Notes under the pieces: model-generated
The model's input: only the letters and a program-made list of their open reading frames with translations
Told to the model about the DNA's origin: nothing
The model's database searches: none
DNA from: Alphaproteobacteria bacterium UBA3773
Lineage (GTDB): Bacteria; Pseudomonadota; Alphaproteobacteria; RF32; CAG-239
Assembly: GCA_002372275.1 (NCBI GenBank)
Contig: DFFP01000003.1
Span: 62,001-126,000, forward strand
Length of the DNA stretch: 64,000 bases
Direction: 5' to 3'
Made by a program: the position numbers and the translations under genes
Shown here: positions 51,624-61,405 of the stretch, in pieces
Layout of the letters: each line of letters begins with the position of its first letter
Position numbering within the stretch: the stretch's first letter is position 1

Positions 51624-53231
51624 ATGCAAAAAAATAACATTCGAAATTTTGTTTGCAGTTTTCTATTTTCCGTTCTGGCGGTTGCACTCGTTCAAAAAAT
51701 ATTTTGGCGAACCCCAAGTCATGAACAAACGGAACAACCGTCTTTGAAACCAGAAAAAATTTCTCTTTTCACCGAAAACAATGATTTTGCCGAAAATCTC
51801 GGTGTAGCCGACAATCAGGTTGCTGTTGATGTTTCTGATATTTCAGCCCTAACGGCTCCGCAAATCAGTGAGGAGCCCGAAGATATTCAAACGGCAGAAA
51901 CGACCGTTATTTTGCCCGCTAAGAATAACATATCGGTTTCAACAGATATTCAAAATGCCGCTGAAATTCACTTAAGTTCACCTGTTATAACCGCCTCAAA
52001 GCAAGACGAGGAAGTTATTTCTGAACCGATTATTTATGCCGACACCTCACTTGAATCACCTCAATCTACCACTTTGGAAGACGAAGATCCTATTCCGCTT
52101 TCTCAAATTACACAAAATGAGTACAGTCAAAAAATCACGGTCTCCGGCTCAACAGGCGCGGCGCAAATTGCGATGATTGAGCCTGAAGTTCTCATCAGCT
52201 CGATGGAAGAGCCCGATATTTTAGCCGAAACAAAAGATCTGGCCGATGCCGATTTGAAAACAAACGAACTCGGCACAATTCTTGACATCACACAAAATGA
52301 TACGTCGCTTGAAAGTACGGAAGTGGAAGAAACACAAGATCAAGCATCTTATCAAATTGACAATCCGTGGGTTGTTGCCAAAGGCAACAAATATGCCAAA
52401 AACCAAGCTGTGGTTGAAGAGTTTTCAAAAACAGAGCATCCTCTTTTAACAAAAGCAGATGAAAACGCGACCCAATCCGAAAAAGAAGTTCAAAAAGCGC
52501 TGAGTGCACCTCTTTTACAAGAAAAAAAGGGTGATACAAAGCTCGCCTATCAGATGATACAAAATATTTTAATTCCGATTCCGGAAGACATTTTAAATGA
52601 CACCGATCAAACGCCAAATCTATCACAAACACCTGAAGGTGCTTCAGAAAAACAAGTTGAAGAAAGCGTTCTCTCGCAGTCTAAAGCAGAACAAAATACC
52701 GATTTAAATGATGATGAAAAACAAAGCGGTTTATTCAAGCGCATCAGTTCTTGGTTCGGTTCCAACAAACAGACAGGCCCCTTATCCGGCTCTGGTGGAA
52801 AGATTGCCAAGCAAATCAGCGATAAAACGAAAGAAAAAGCAGGCGAAATCAAAGATAAAGTTTTTTCAAGCTTAGGTAACATCAGTGATTATAAAAAAAA
52901 TGACATTCCATCGATTATGCCGGCCGAGCTTCGTTTGTCTTTTCAGCCCAACCGTGCTGAAATTTCAGGCAAGACACTCAAATGGATTTATGCTTTTGCC
53001 GACAATGCCCGAGATAACGACAATGTGTATGTCGAAGTTCGAATTGACGGTACAAGCTCTTACACACTTCAACAAAAGAGGCTTAACCTGCTCAGCAGTA
53101 TTTTTAGCACACGCGGTGTAGATTATCGCAAAATTAACATAATTTTTACTTCTCGTGAGCCAAACTCATTTATTATTAGAAACATTCACTTTAACAACAA
53201 AGAAATGGAGGAAACAAACAAACAAAGGTAA
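51624..53231 (+). CDS. Membrane-anchored protein with C-terminal OmpA-like domain
   Basis: A 535-residue protein with an N-terminal membrane segment (about residues 8-24), a long acidic, low-complexity periplasmic linker (residues 30-410) and a C-terminal OmpA-like domain (about 428-525: LRLSFQPNRAEISGKTLKW, then YVEVRIDGTSSYTLQQKRLN, then STRGVDYRKI). OmpA-like domains bind peptidoglycan, but the usual TD/R ligand residues are replaced by the DGTSS and QKR segments, so binding is uncertain. It opens the pilus operon, 7 bp or more from the next frame, and probably anchors it to the cell wall. AAAGGAG lies 13 bases upstream, which is long. Confidence 0.7.
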   Translation: MQKNNIRNFVCSFLFSVLAVALVQKIFWRTPSHEQTEQPSLKPEKISLFTENNDFAENLGVADNQVAVDVSDISALTAPQISEEPEDIQTAETTVILPAKNNISVSTDIQNAAEIHLSSPVITASKQDEEVISEPIIYADTSLESPQSTTLEDEDPIPLSQITQNEYSQKITVSGSTGAAQIAMIEPEVLISSMEEPDILAETKDLADADLKTNELGTILDITQNDTSLESTEVEETQDQASYQIDNPWVVAKGNKYAKNQAVVEEFSKTEHPLLTKADENATQSEKEVQKALSAPLLQEKKGDTKLAYQMIQNILIPIPEDILNDTDQTPNLSQTPEGASEKQVEESVLSQSKAEQNTDLNDDEKQSGLFKRISSWFGSNKQTGPLSGSGGKIAKQISDKTKEKAGEIKDKVFSSLGNISDYKKNDIPSIMPAELRLSFQPNRAEISGKTLKWIYAFADNARDNDNVYVEVRIDGTSSYTLQQKRLNLLSSIFSTRGVDYRKINIIFTSREPNSFIIRNIHFNNKEMEETNKQR

Positions 53232-53330
53232 CAAGCCATGTATGTGTTAAAAAAACTCAGCAAATTGCTTGATTATTTATTTGAGAGTTTGTATGATGAC
53301 AAAATGATAAATATTTCAAAGGATTTCAAA

Positions 53331-54008
53331 ATGAACGGAAAAACATTAATATTAGCCTGTACTTTAGCTGTATTCACCCTTTCGGGCTGTGTGTGGCAAA
53401 GCAGAGTAAACAACATTGAAAGTGTCCCGCAATCAGAACCGTGTTATGGTGTTGAATGCGCAACCGATCCTTTTATCAACAGCACACAAACGCGTGCCGA
53501 TTACAGAAAATATGGTGAACTTTCGCCCAGAGATTCTCTGATTTCACAGGCCGGTGCCGGAAACAATATTTCTGCTTCCATTCCTTCAACAATTGATAAT
53601 GAAGTCATTAGTTACGAAGAACAGATCGGAACATCTGGAAATGTTGATGAAGCAAACAAAGAAGCAAGCAATACTGACCAATCAAATCAAACCGACACAA
53701 CAGTTTCCGATCAAAACGAAGCCGAAGAAGAAATTGATCCCATTCAAGATTGGTATGCTGAAGAAGGACAAAACTTAAAAGCTCTCTTAACAAAATGGAG
53801 TGAAGAGTCCGGATGGCGATTGGTTTGGAATACAAACAGAAATTATGTCTTAAATGCAGGTGCTATGTTCAGAGGCCGCTTTGCCGATGTCAGCTCTGCC
53901 CTTATCAGAGCATTCGCCCGTGCCAGACCGGCGCCGATTGCGACATTTTATGAAGGAAATCGCGTCTTAGTCATTGAAACGATGGAGGATGAAAATGCGT
54001 ATGACTAG
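53331..54008 (+). CDS. TcpQ/PilL-C-like lipoprotein of the type IVb pilus
   Basis: A 225-residue lipoprotein: MNGKTLILACTLAVFTLSGC has lipobox LSGC. The start at 53331 is chosen because it starts the signal exactly and has AAGGA upstream; an in-frame upstream start at 53238 is not. The C-terminal 85 residues match the TcpQ/PilL C-domain (LKALLTKWSEESGWRLVWNT, then FRGRFADVSSALIRAF, then VLVIE), which guides or stabilises the outer-membrane secretin. The linker is Ser/Asn/Gln-rich. It overlaps pilN by 14 bp. Confidence 0.8.
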   Translation: MNGKTLILACTLAVFTLSGCVWQSRVNNIESVPQSEPCYGVECATDPFINSTQTRADYRKYGELSPRDSLISQAGAGNNISASIPSTIDNEVISYEEQIGTSGNVDEANKEASNTDQSNQTDTTVSDQNEAEEEIDPIQDWYAEEGQNLKALLTKWSEESGWRLVWNTNRNYVLNAGAMFRGRFADVSSALIRAFARARPAPIATFYEGNRVLVIETMEDENAYD

Positions 54009-55608
54009 AATTAATTTAACACTTTGCTTAACGGCGATTGGTTTATTGGCAGCCTGTTCGCTTGCAACCGATATGGATGAAACACTCAAGCGCGAAGTTG
54101 AAAATACTGCCGCCTATAAACAACAGGCTCAAGAACCGATGCCTGCTGCCGATAACGATGTCATCAGAGTAAAAAGCGACATTTGGCTCGGTGATACCAG
54201 CGAAGTAGAATACGAAGGCAGTCCTATTCCGGGATATCTTGAAACACCCGAGGGCATTACGCTCATCTCGAATCGTCCGATTACTCTTTACGAAATCGGC
54301 ACAATGATTCATAAAATTACATCTATTTCCGTTCGTTATGAACAAGAATTAGATGGTTCTGTCCAACAGCAGGCCGATGCCAACCAACCGAAATTGGAAG
54401 ATCTCGGTGCTCAGTGGACCGATTCATCTAAAATGCTTGTTTCATATAAAGGACCATTGAGCGGTTTATTAGATGAAGTCTGCAACCGGTTCGGTATTTG
54501 GTGGAAATACGACAGAAAACAGATTTATTTCTACAAGTATATAACAAAATCCTTTACCTTATATACATTACCGACAAAACCGTCTATGTCGGTTGATGTC
54601 GGCGGCAACTCCACCGAAGGCAGTGCCGGATCATCATCTGTTTCAATGTCCAACTCTGTGTCCATTGATTTGTGGCAAAATATTGAATCAGCCATTCGCT
54701 CGATGATTTCAAGCGGTGCACAACTCACAACCGATCAATCAAGCGGCGTGATTACCTTAACAGGTACACCGACTGATATCAAAAAAGTCGGACAATATAT
54801 CAACGAACAAAATGTCCGTTTGTCGCGTCAGGTTGCCATCAGTGTTAAAGTCTTACAAGTTGCTGTTGAAAATTCCGATAAATATGGTTTAGATATCAAA
54901 GCATTATTCGGCAAAGATCACAACCATATCCGCAGCATCAATATGCAAGGACCTGCCGGTGAAACAAGTATCGCCAGCGGTATCACGATGGGTATCATCT
55001 CAAACGGTTGGAGCATCACAAGTGCCATCCAAGCTTTGTCCGAGCAAGGTACAACATCTTTGATTACGTCAGGTACGGTGACCACCTTAAACAACAAACC
55101 GGCCCCGATTCAAGTCACCAAAACACAAAATTATTTGTCTGAAGTGACAAAGACGAATTCCGGCTCCGGCGAAGGATATAACTACGATTTGTCAACCGAT
55201 ACGGAAGAAATCGAAACAGGCTTTACAATTGATATTTTACCGCGTATCTTGGAACATGGTCGTATGCTCTTGATGTTCAATATGACTTTGTCAGATTTGC
55301 TTTCGCTTGATAAAGTTTACTTATCAACCGATAAAGACGGAACGGAAAGCGGCCAATACATTCAAAACCCTGTGATTGAAACACGCGGTTTCACACAAGA
55401 AGTGGCCATGAAATCCGGAGATACACTTGTTTTGAGCGGTTATGAACGCGTTGAAAATTCAAGTGATAAATCAGGAATCGGATCTGCTGAAAACTCACTG
55501 CTCGGAGGTGTGACAGCCGCAACCAAAACACGCACGATTTTGGTTATTTTATTGACCCCGGTTGTGCTTGATTCACCACTTTCTCCGGAATCGAGAATGA
55601 AATACTAA
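53995..55608 (+). CDS. pilN: PilN-type outer-membrane secretin lipoprotein
   Basis: A 537-residue secretin of the R64/TCP type IVb family. The ATG at 53995 lies 7 bases after GGAGG and leads into a lipoprotein signal (LLAAC). Residues 80-200 form N-domains (PITLYEIGTMIHKIT, then GIWWKYDRKQIYFYK). The secretin domain covers about 270-530: QVAISVKVLQVAVENSDKYG, LSEQGTTSLITSGTVTTL, then the beta-strands ETGFTIDILPRI and MLLMFNMTLSDLLSL and the end TRTILVILLTPV. It would form the outer-membrane pore for the pilus. Length fits PilN (about 550). Confidence 0.9.
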   Translation: MRMTRINLTLCLTAIGLLAACSLATDMDETLKREVENTAAYKQQAQEPMPAADNDVIRVKSDIWLGDTSEVEYEGSPIPGYLETPEGITLISNRPITLYEIGTMIHKITSISVRYEQELDGSVQQQADANQPKLEDLGAQWTDSSKMLVSYKGPLSGLLDEVCNRFGIWWKYDRKQIYFYKYITKSFTLYTLPTKPSMSVDVGGNSTEGSAGSSSVSMSNSVSIDLWQNIESAIRSMISSGAQLTTDQSSGVITLTGTPTDIKKVGQYINEQNVRLSRQVAISVKVLQVAVENSDKYGLDIKALFGKDHNHIRSINMQGPAGETSIASGITMGIISNGWSITSAIQALSEQGTTSLITSGTVTTLNNKPAPIQVTKTQNYLSEVTKTNSGSGEGYNYDLSTDTEEIETGFTIDILPRILEHGRMLLMFNMTLSDLLSLDKVYLSTDKDGTESGQYIQNPVIETRGFTQEVAMKSGDTLVLSGYERVENSSDKSGIGSAENSLLGGVTAATKTRTILVILLTPVVLDSPLSPESRMKY

Positions 55609-55624
55609 AAGATGGGATAAAACA

Positions 55625-56908
55625 GTGTCAGAAAACAACGATCAGACATCAGAAGAATTCAACGAAGCAACCTTAAATGAGAACAGATCATGGGGTTCCG
55701 GCTTCCGCTTGAACGGGACACGCTATGCAACATCACTGTTCTGGCAGCCGTTGCGCAACAGTGATGATCCGTACACTGAAGTTGAAGAAGCCTCTACAAA
55801 CGTTCTTGAAGGTGCCGACCTCTTTGCCATCAAAAAGGGAAAATCGCCACAATTTGGTTTGTGTGTTTCCTCCCAAGGCTATAAAAGCGGAACATATGTT
55901 GCTGCTGTTTCTTTGATCAGTGCGCTTCCTTATGTTTCATCATTTTTAGCCGTCTTTAAGGTTAAAGAGGGCTGGTGGTATGTTTGCGTCAGAAATGATG
56001 TCATCTTATCCGATGGCGACATGCTTTTCTTAAATGAAGAAGACGCCAAGGCACAATTTTCTTCCATGCTTGTTGTTCCGGACTGGGGGTATAAAATTGC
56101 CCCTGCCGAGTGGAACATTGCTGACACACGTGAAGAAAATTTAGCCACTCTTTTAGAAAATGCCTCAAAAGAATCTTTACAAAAGATTCACGCTTTGCGC
56201 GGCGGAAAATTACTTGCTGTTATTATTGCAGGCTGTCTTTTAGGAGCATGGCTCATTTCAACCTTATACTCTTTAATCACGCGTTCAGGTGCCGTCAAAC
56301 CAATTACAGCCCCGATCGCAATTAAAAAAGTAGAACCGAACGCTCCGCCGCCGGAACCGAAACCTTGGGAATCGATTGAAGATCCGAGTGAAATTTTTGA
56401 ATACTGCTTGTCAGGCGTTCAAGATTTAATCAATGTTCCGACCCCGGGTTGGGTGATCGGAGGTATCACTTGTTCCTCAAAGGCTATTGTCACTTCATGG
56501 CACAAGCAGGTCGGTCGTCTGATATGGATAGACAAGGCCTTAAAAAATGCCGATGTAACCTTTGCCAGTCGAAGTATCTCTCCAAACGGCAATGAGGTTA
56601 TGGCGTCTCTTGCCATGCCGAAAATTACGGTTAAAAATTCGCCACCGACATATATCCTCGGAGATTTAATTAATACTTTAAACGATTTATCTCAAAGTAT
56701 TCAGATGCCTTTTGGTATATCTCCGCAAACAACAACATCGCCACAACAAAATGTTTATAAATCAGTCAAAATTTCGTTTTCATCCAAGCATGATCCGCTT
56801 GTGTGGCGTGATATTTTAACGAAATTTTCAGGATTTACGATTAACGTCATTAAATATGATGTACATGCTAACACTTGGTATTACGAAGGAGCTATCTATG
56901 CGTTATAA
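55625..56908 (+). CDS. pilO: PilO-like type IVb pilus accessory protein
   Basis: A 427-residue bitopic membrane protein, close to the 430 residues of R64-type PilO. The cytoplasmic part (residues 1-190) includes a globular domain (FGLCVSSQGYKSGTYVAAVS, then FKVKEGWWYVCVRNDVI). A membrane segment at about 195-218 follows, then a Pro-rich periplasmic linker and a domain with IGGITCSS and a conserved W-K. It begins with GTG; GGGA lies seven bases upstream. Overlap of 11 bp with pilP. PilO links the pilus motor to the secretin. Confidence 0.82.
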   Translation: MSENNDQTSEEFNEATLNENRSWGSGFRLNGTRYATSLFWQPLRNSDDPYTEVEEASTNVLEGADLFAIKKGKSPQFGLCVSSQGYKSGTYVAAVSLISALPYVSSFLAVFKVKEGWWYVCVRNDVILSDGDMLFLNEEDAKAQFSSMLVVPDWGYKIAPAEWNIADTREENLATLLENASKESLQKIHALRGGKLLAVIIAGCLLGAWLISTLYSLITRSGAVKPITAPIAIKKVEPNAPPPEPKPWESIEDPSEIFEYCLSGVQDLINVPTPGWVIGGITCSSKAIVTSWHKQVGRLIWIDKALKNADVTFASRSISPNGNEVMASLAMPKITVKNSPPTYILGDLINTLNDLSQSIQMPFGISPQTTTSPQQNVYKSVKISFSSKHDPLVWRDILTKFSGFTINVIKYDVHANTWYYEGAIYAL

Positions 56909-58565
56909 AATTTCAAACAAAACAATTTTAACGAGTGCACTTGTTTCACTTATCAGTTTGAGCACTCAACAAGCTTTGGCTCAAGAGGTCTTTGATACCG
57001 AAAGTGATGACGTTTTGGGTGTTCTTCCCAATGCACCTGCAGAAGCCGTCGAAGATGATATTATTCCTGTTTCCGGCGAGGCTCTCATTGCTCCTCAAAA
57101 AGAGGTCACTTCTGAAGTAAAAACGAAAGAAAAAGACAAATCGCAAGACAAGCAGGATTTTATCTCGAATGATTTGTTTGAAAAGCCTCAAACACAAGAA
57201 GCGCCTGCTGATCCAAAAGAGCCAACAGCGCCAATTCAGGCAAATGTCAATACCGAAAAAGTAGAAGCTCCCGTCAAAGCAGATTTACTTCCGTCAGATG
57301 ATGATTTTGAAATCGATTTTGATGATGAAGCTCCTGTTGTAGCTGTTGAAAACAAGGTAATCGAGCCTCAAAATGAACCCAAAAAACCGATTCATGCGCC
57401 AAGGGTCGCTCCTCGTGCTAAAACAGCGCCGAACGCCCCAAAACGTGAAATTCCGGCTCGTCCTTCAATGCCGGCAGCTCAAAATCAAGAGATTACACCG
57501 GAACTAACCTTCGGTGAAGCCATTCTTGTAAAGACAAACAACGATTTATTTACTCAAATGTCTGACATTGAAAAGCAAACAACTTTGCTCACACTTGAAC
57601 TAAAGAAAGAAAAAATCAAGAATGAAATTGAAGCGGCCAAAGCCGTTCGCGAAAAAGCTCTCTTTGAAAAACAAGCTACTGAAGAAGCCAAAAAACGTGC
57701 ACAAATTGAGTGGGAAAAAGAGCAAGAAGCAAAAGTGTTTCGGGCACAAGCTGAACTCAAGCAAAAAGAAATCGAGCTTGAAAAGATCAAGCAACGCAAA
57801 GCTTTAACGGCCTATATGAACACAATGTTAGAGCAAAAACAATCTTGGGTCAACGAAAATGCAAAACTCTATGATGAGATGAAGTCACTTAAAGAGAAAA
57901 ATGCAACAATGCGCCAAACCTATCAAAAAGGTTTGGGTGAAATCTCTAATAAAATGACTGATTTAATGCAAAGCGCCGAAACGGCTCAAAAAGATCACGA
58001 CAGAGCCATTGTCAGCTTAACAGCCCAAAATACGCAATTAAAAAAGCGTATTGAAGCCACCGAAAAAGCGTTTCAATCAGCTGACGGCAATCCCTTTGCA
58101 GCCGGCGCTATCGCAAGCGGCGTTGGTCCTAACGGTAAACTTCAAACATCTGCCGATTCGCTTATTGCTCCCATCAGCGTTGCAACGGAATATGCCATTG
58201 TTGAAATTATCGGAAAAGGTGATATCTTAACCGTCAAACTGATGAATAAAGATGGTGAAACTTTTGTTGCGAAACAAGGTACTGTTTTACAAACGGGTCA
58301 TATGGTTGAAGAAATTACCCCGAGATTTGTTCGTTTTTCACGCAACGGTTTAGAAGACTTTTTATACACTTCAGCCAATGCCATGGAAGTTGAACAAACC
58401 TCTCTTAGCGGCACGGATAAAGCTGTGGCGAATGCGCAAAAAGCTGTAAAAGAGCCTGTTATTCCTCTCATTCAAGAGCCAAAAAAACAAGAAGAGGACA
58501 ACAGCTTAAATATCATCACCGAAAGTTCATTACCATCACTCGGATCAACGATGTTTATTAAGTAA
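56898..58565 (+). CDS. pilP: PilP-like periplasmic type IVb pilus protein
   Basis: A 555-residue exported protein. The ATG at 56898 has AAGGAG at 6 bases and starts a signal peptide (cleavage after ALA near residue 29). An acidic Pro-rich linker fills residues 30-200, a Lys/Glu/Ala coiled coil residues 215-390, and a PilP-like beta domain residues 425-500 (YAIVEIIGKGDILTVKLMN, then RFVRFSRNGLEDF). Ordinary PilP is about 150-200 residues, so the linker and coiled coil are additions. It is coupled to pilO by overlap and is followed by pilQ. Confidence 0.78.
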   Translation: MRYKISNKTILTSALVSLISLSTQQALAQEVFDTESDDVLGVLPNAPAEAVEDDIIPVSGEALIAPQKEVTSEVKTKEKDKSQDKQDFISNDLFEKPQTQEAPADPKEPTAPIQANVNTEKVEAPVKADLLPSDDDFEIDFDDEAPVVAVENKVIEPQNEPKKPIHAPRVAPRAKTAPNAPKREIPARPSMPAAQNQEITPELTFGEAILVKTNNDLFTQMSDIEKQTTLLTLELKKEKIKNEIEAAKAVREKALFEKQATEEAKKRAQIEWEKEQEAKVFRAQAELKQKEIELEKIKQRKALTAYMNTMLEQKQSWVNENAKLYDEMKSLKEKNATMRQTYQKGLGEISNKMTDLMQSAETAQKDHDRAIVSLTAQNTQLKKRIEATEKAFQSADGNPFAAGAIASGVGPNGKLQTSADSLIAPISVATEYAIVEIIGKGDILTVKLMNKDGETFVAKQGTVLQTGHMVEEITPRFVRFSRNGLEDFLYTSANAMEVEQTSLSGTDKAVANAQKAVKEPVIPLIQEPKKQEEDNSLNIITESSLPSLGSTMFIK

Positions 58566-58583
58566 AGGGATTATAATAATCCG

Positions 58584-60272
58584 ATGGCAAAAGAACAAGA
58601 GGATATAAAAAACAAAGAAGATCAAAACGAAACAGAGGCTTCAGAAACAAAAGAGGCCTCTGGAGGTTCTTATTTAAGAGATGAGTTTGTCGAACAGACT
58701 TCCGATCGCAATATCCTTGAAAATATTTTTTCAAACAACAACAAATTATTAACGGCGCACGGCGGTGATTTAGCCGTGACGGATGAAACGCGTCGTTTAC
58801 TTGCATTATTTTCTGACGGTTCATATTTTGTCTCAAAAGAGCATCGTTTTGACGGCCTGGTATATAACTTTGAAAAAACAATTAAACGTCGAAAAATTCC
58901 GATCAGCGAACCTGAATACGTCAGCCAAAATGAGATCAATGCCATATATGCTTTTGCCGAGCGCGGTGCAGGTTTTGCCAAAGTCGAAAATGAAAACAAT
59001 GATCAAATGCAAGTCCAAGTGGACTTCATTAACATTGTTGCGCGTGCTGCCGTTCGAAAGGTTTCCGACGTGCACGTTATCGTTGCAGATTCAACACTGA
59101 TATATTTTCGCGTTAACGGTATGATGTCACGTCAAATGGAGTATTCGAAAGAATGGGGTGAATCTTTTGTTCGTGCTGCCTTTGCTTCGTCTGATATTTC
59201 CGATGCCAACTACGCTCAAAATGAATTCCAAGGCGCACAAAAACTCGGTGAAACACCGCTTCGCGGATCTGAAGGACGCTTAATGTTGCCGCACAACGTG
59301 TTGGCCATTCGTTTACAATTCAACCCGATTGCTTTTGGTTCTCAATACCTTGTCATGCGTCTTTTGTACGCCGATGATGATCCGAACGGCAGTTCCGACT
59401 TAAGAGCCTTAGGTTTCGGAGAACGTGAAGAAAATCTTTTTTATAGACTGCGTGCCGTTCCTGTCGGACTTAACGTGATTGCCGGTCCGACCGGTTCCGG
59501 AAAGTCAACAACTTTGCAACGCAATATGATTAAATTATTGCAAGAAAAGAACTACGAAATCAACCTGATTACGGTGGAAGATCCTCCGGAGTATCCGATT
59601 CCCGGTGCACGTCAAATGCCGGTGACGAATGCAAACGATGAAGAATCAAAAGAAGCTGAATTTACGAAAGCCTTAAACGCCGCCCTTCGTTCCGACCCGG
59701 ATGTCATGATGGTCGGTGAGGTACGTTCAAAATCAGCTGCCGAATTAACATTTAAGGGTGCTTTATCCGGTCACGGCGTATGGACAACTTTGCACGCCAA
59801 CTCCGCCCCTGCTATTGTCACGCGTTTGCGTGATATGGGCATGCAACCTTATTTGCTTGGCGATCCGGAACTTGTCAAAGGCTTAATTTCCCAACGTCTG
59901 TTTCGAAAACTCTGCCCACATTGCCGAAAATCCGTTAAAGAACGTATGAGCGATCCTTCATTTCAACGCCTTAAAACAGCTTTGGGAGATTATGGCATCG
60001 AAAACACTTTTGTGCGTGGCGACGGGTGTAAATTCTGCAACAACAGCGGATTTAAGGGACGTATGAGTGTTCCTGAAATTATATTGCCCGATGCTATGTT
60101 TTTACAACTCATGCAAAGCGGCGACACCAAACGTGCGATTGACTATTGGATCAGTGAACTGAATGGCCGAACCTTACGTGATGCTGCTATTGAGCGCATG
60201 CTCAAAGGATATATTGATTTGGATGAACTTGAGCGTTGGTGTGGACTTCTTGACCAACGACCTATATATTAA
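58584..60272 (+). CDS. pilQ: PilQ-type pilus assembly ATPase (GspE/PilB family)
   Basis: A 562-residue secretion ATPase. Walker A is GPTGSGKST near residue 302. The Asp box follows (ITVEDPPEYPIPGARQMPV), then the Walker B region (RSDPDVMMVGEVRS) and the His box (WTTLHANSA). Four Cys in CPHC and CKFC near 451-486 form the zinc site of GspE-type ATPases. It energises pilus assembly. The start lies after AAAGGGATTATAATAATCCG: the Shine-Dalgarno is 15 bases away but GGATTA/TAATCC can pair, drawing the site closer to the ATG. Confidence 0.92.
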   Translation: MAKEQEDIKNKEDQNETEASETKEASGGSYLRDEFVEQTSDRNILENIFSNNNKLLTAHGGDLAVTDETRRLLALFSDGSYFVSKEHRFDGLVYNFEKTIKRRKIPISEPEYVSQNEINAIYAFAERGAGFAKVENENNDQMQVQVDFINIVARAAVRKVSDVHVIVADSTLIYFRVNGMMSRQMEYSKEWGESFVRAAFASSDISDANYAQNEFQGAQKLGETPLRGSEGRLMLPHNVLAIRLQFNPIAFGSQYLVMRLLYADDDPNGSSDLRALGFGEREENLFYRLRAVPVGLNVIAGPTGSGKSTTLQRNMIKLLQEKNYEINLITVEDPPEYPIPGARQMPVTNANDEESKEAEFTKALNAALRSDPDVMMVGEVRSKSAAELTFKGALSGHGVWTTLHANSAPAIVTRLRDMGMQPYLLGDPELVKGLISQRLFRKLCPHCRKSVKERMSDPSFQRLKTALGDYGIENTFVRGDGCKFCNNSGFKGRMSVPEIILPDAMFLQLMQSGDTKRAIDYWISELNGRTLRDAAIERMLKGYIDLDELERWCGLLDQRPIY

Positions 60273-60284
60273 GGATAGAAAAAA

Positions 60285-61403
60285 ATGGCAGAAGAAAAGA
60301 CCAGATCTTATTTAAGAAAAGCTGCACGTTCCGCAAGTGCAATTGAAACTTATTATGCAAAAATGATTTGCAATTTCTCAAATTCCACCAGATTAAAAAT
60401 ATATCGTAAACTGGCATCATTATTGCGAAACCGTTTCTCACTCATGGATGCGCTTGATATGCTTCACGACGGTCTTACAAACGGCGGTAAAAACAACGGC
60501 GAACCGATGGCGATTGCCATGGCAAGTTGGGGAAGAGCTCTTCAAAACGGTGTTCCATTTTCAGATGCCCTCAAAGGCTGGGCGCCGGACCGTGAACGTT
60601 TAATGCTGTCCGTCGGTGACGTTTCAAACCTTGATGTGGCACTTTTGAATTTGATCAGAGTGTCCGAAGGCTCAACAAAGATGATCCGTCCGATCGTCAG
60701 CGCCATCGCCTATCCTTCATTTTTATTTATGATGTCTGTTGTTATTATTTGGGCAATCGGTGTTTACATGGTTCCGCCGATGTTAGAGGCAGTCCCTGGT
60801 ATTCGCTGGGTCGGCACCGGTAAAACGCTGGTTGACTTATCAGAATGGGTTCAGGTGCACTGGCTGGCGGCCTTTATCACTTTCCCGATTATAGCCTTAA
60901 TTATATATTCAACCATTGGTATTTGGACAGGTAAGATCCGTGCAAAATTCGACAAAGCCCCACCATGGTCACTTTATAAAATCTTTGTGGGTATTACATG
61001 GCTTCTTGCCTTATCTGCCTTAATTAAGGGCGGTGTACCGGTGAGCGTGGCATTAACATCCTTAAAAAAAGATGCCAGCAATTATTTAAAAGAGCGTATT
61101 AATGCAGCGCTTGTTTACATTAAGAACGGTGATAATATCGGTCAAGCCCTCAGTAAAACGGGTTTTGATTTTCCGGATAAAGAAATCATTGCAGATCTTA
61201 AGATTTATGCCGAACTTGATAACTTCGAAGAAGCTTTGGAAAACTTAGCCAACAACTGGCTTGATGAATCTGTTTACATGATTGAACAAAAAGCCGAAAT
61301 TATGAACATGGTTGCGATTTTAACCGTTGCCGGTATTATTGCATGGGCCGTGTTCGGTGTGTTTGACATGCAAGATCAAATCACTTCAGCGATGGGAATG
61401 TAA
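60285..61403 (+). CDS. pilR: PilR-type inner-membrane platform protein (GspF family)
   Basis: A 372-residue GspF/PilC-family platform protein. The first cytoplasmic domain covers residues 25-135 (LASLLRNRFSLMDALDML, then GVPFSDAL) and is followed by membrane segments near 140-168 and 190-212. A second cytoplasmic repeat (ALSALIKGGVPVSVALTSL, then IGQALSKTGFDFPDKEI) lies at 240-330, and a last membrane segment at 345-365. This two-repeat plan is diagnostic. It works with the PilQ ATPase in the inner membrane. Confidence 0.9.
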   Translation: MAEEKTRSYLRKAARSASAIETYYAKMICNFSNSTRLKIYRKLASLLRNRFSLMDALDMLHDGLTNGGKNNGEPMAIAMASWGRALQNGVPFSDALKGWAPDRERLMLSVGDVSNLDVALLNLIRVSEGSTKMIRPIVSAIAYPSFLFMMSVVIIWAIGVYMVPPMLEAVPGIRWVGTGKTLVDLSEWVQVHWLAAFITFPIIALIIYSTIGIWTGKIRAKFDKAPPWSLYKIFVGITWLLALSALIKGGVPVSVALTSLKKDASNYLKERINAALVYIKNGDNIGQALSKTGFDFPDKEIIADLKIYAELDNFEEALENLANNWLDESVYMIEQKAEIMNMVAILTVAGIIAWAVFGVFDMQDQITSAMGM

Positions 61404-61405
61404 TC

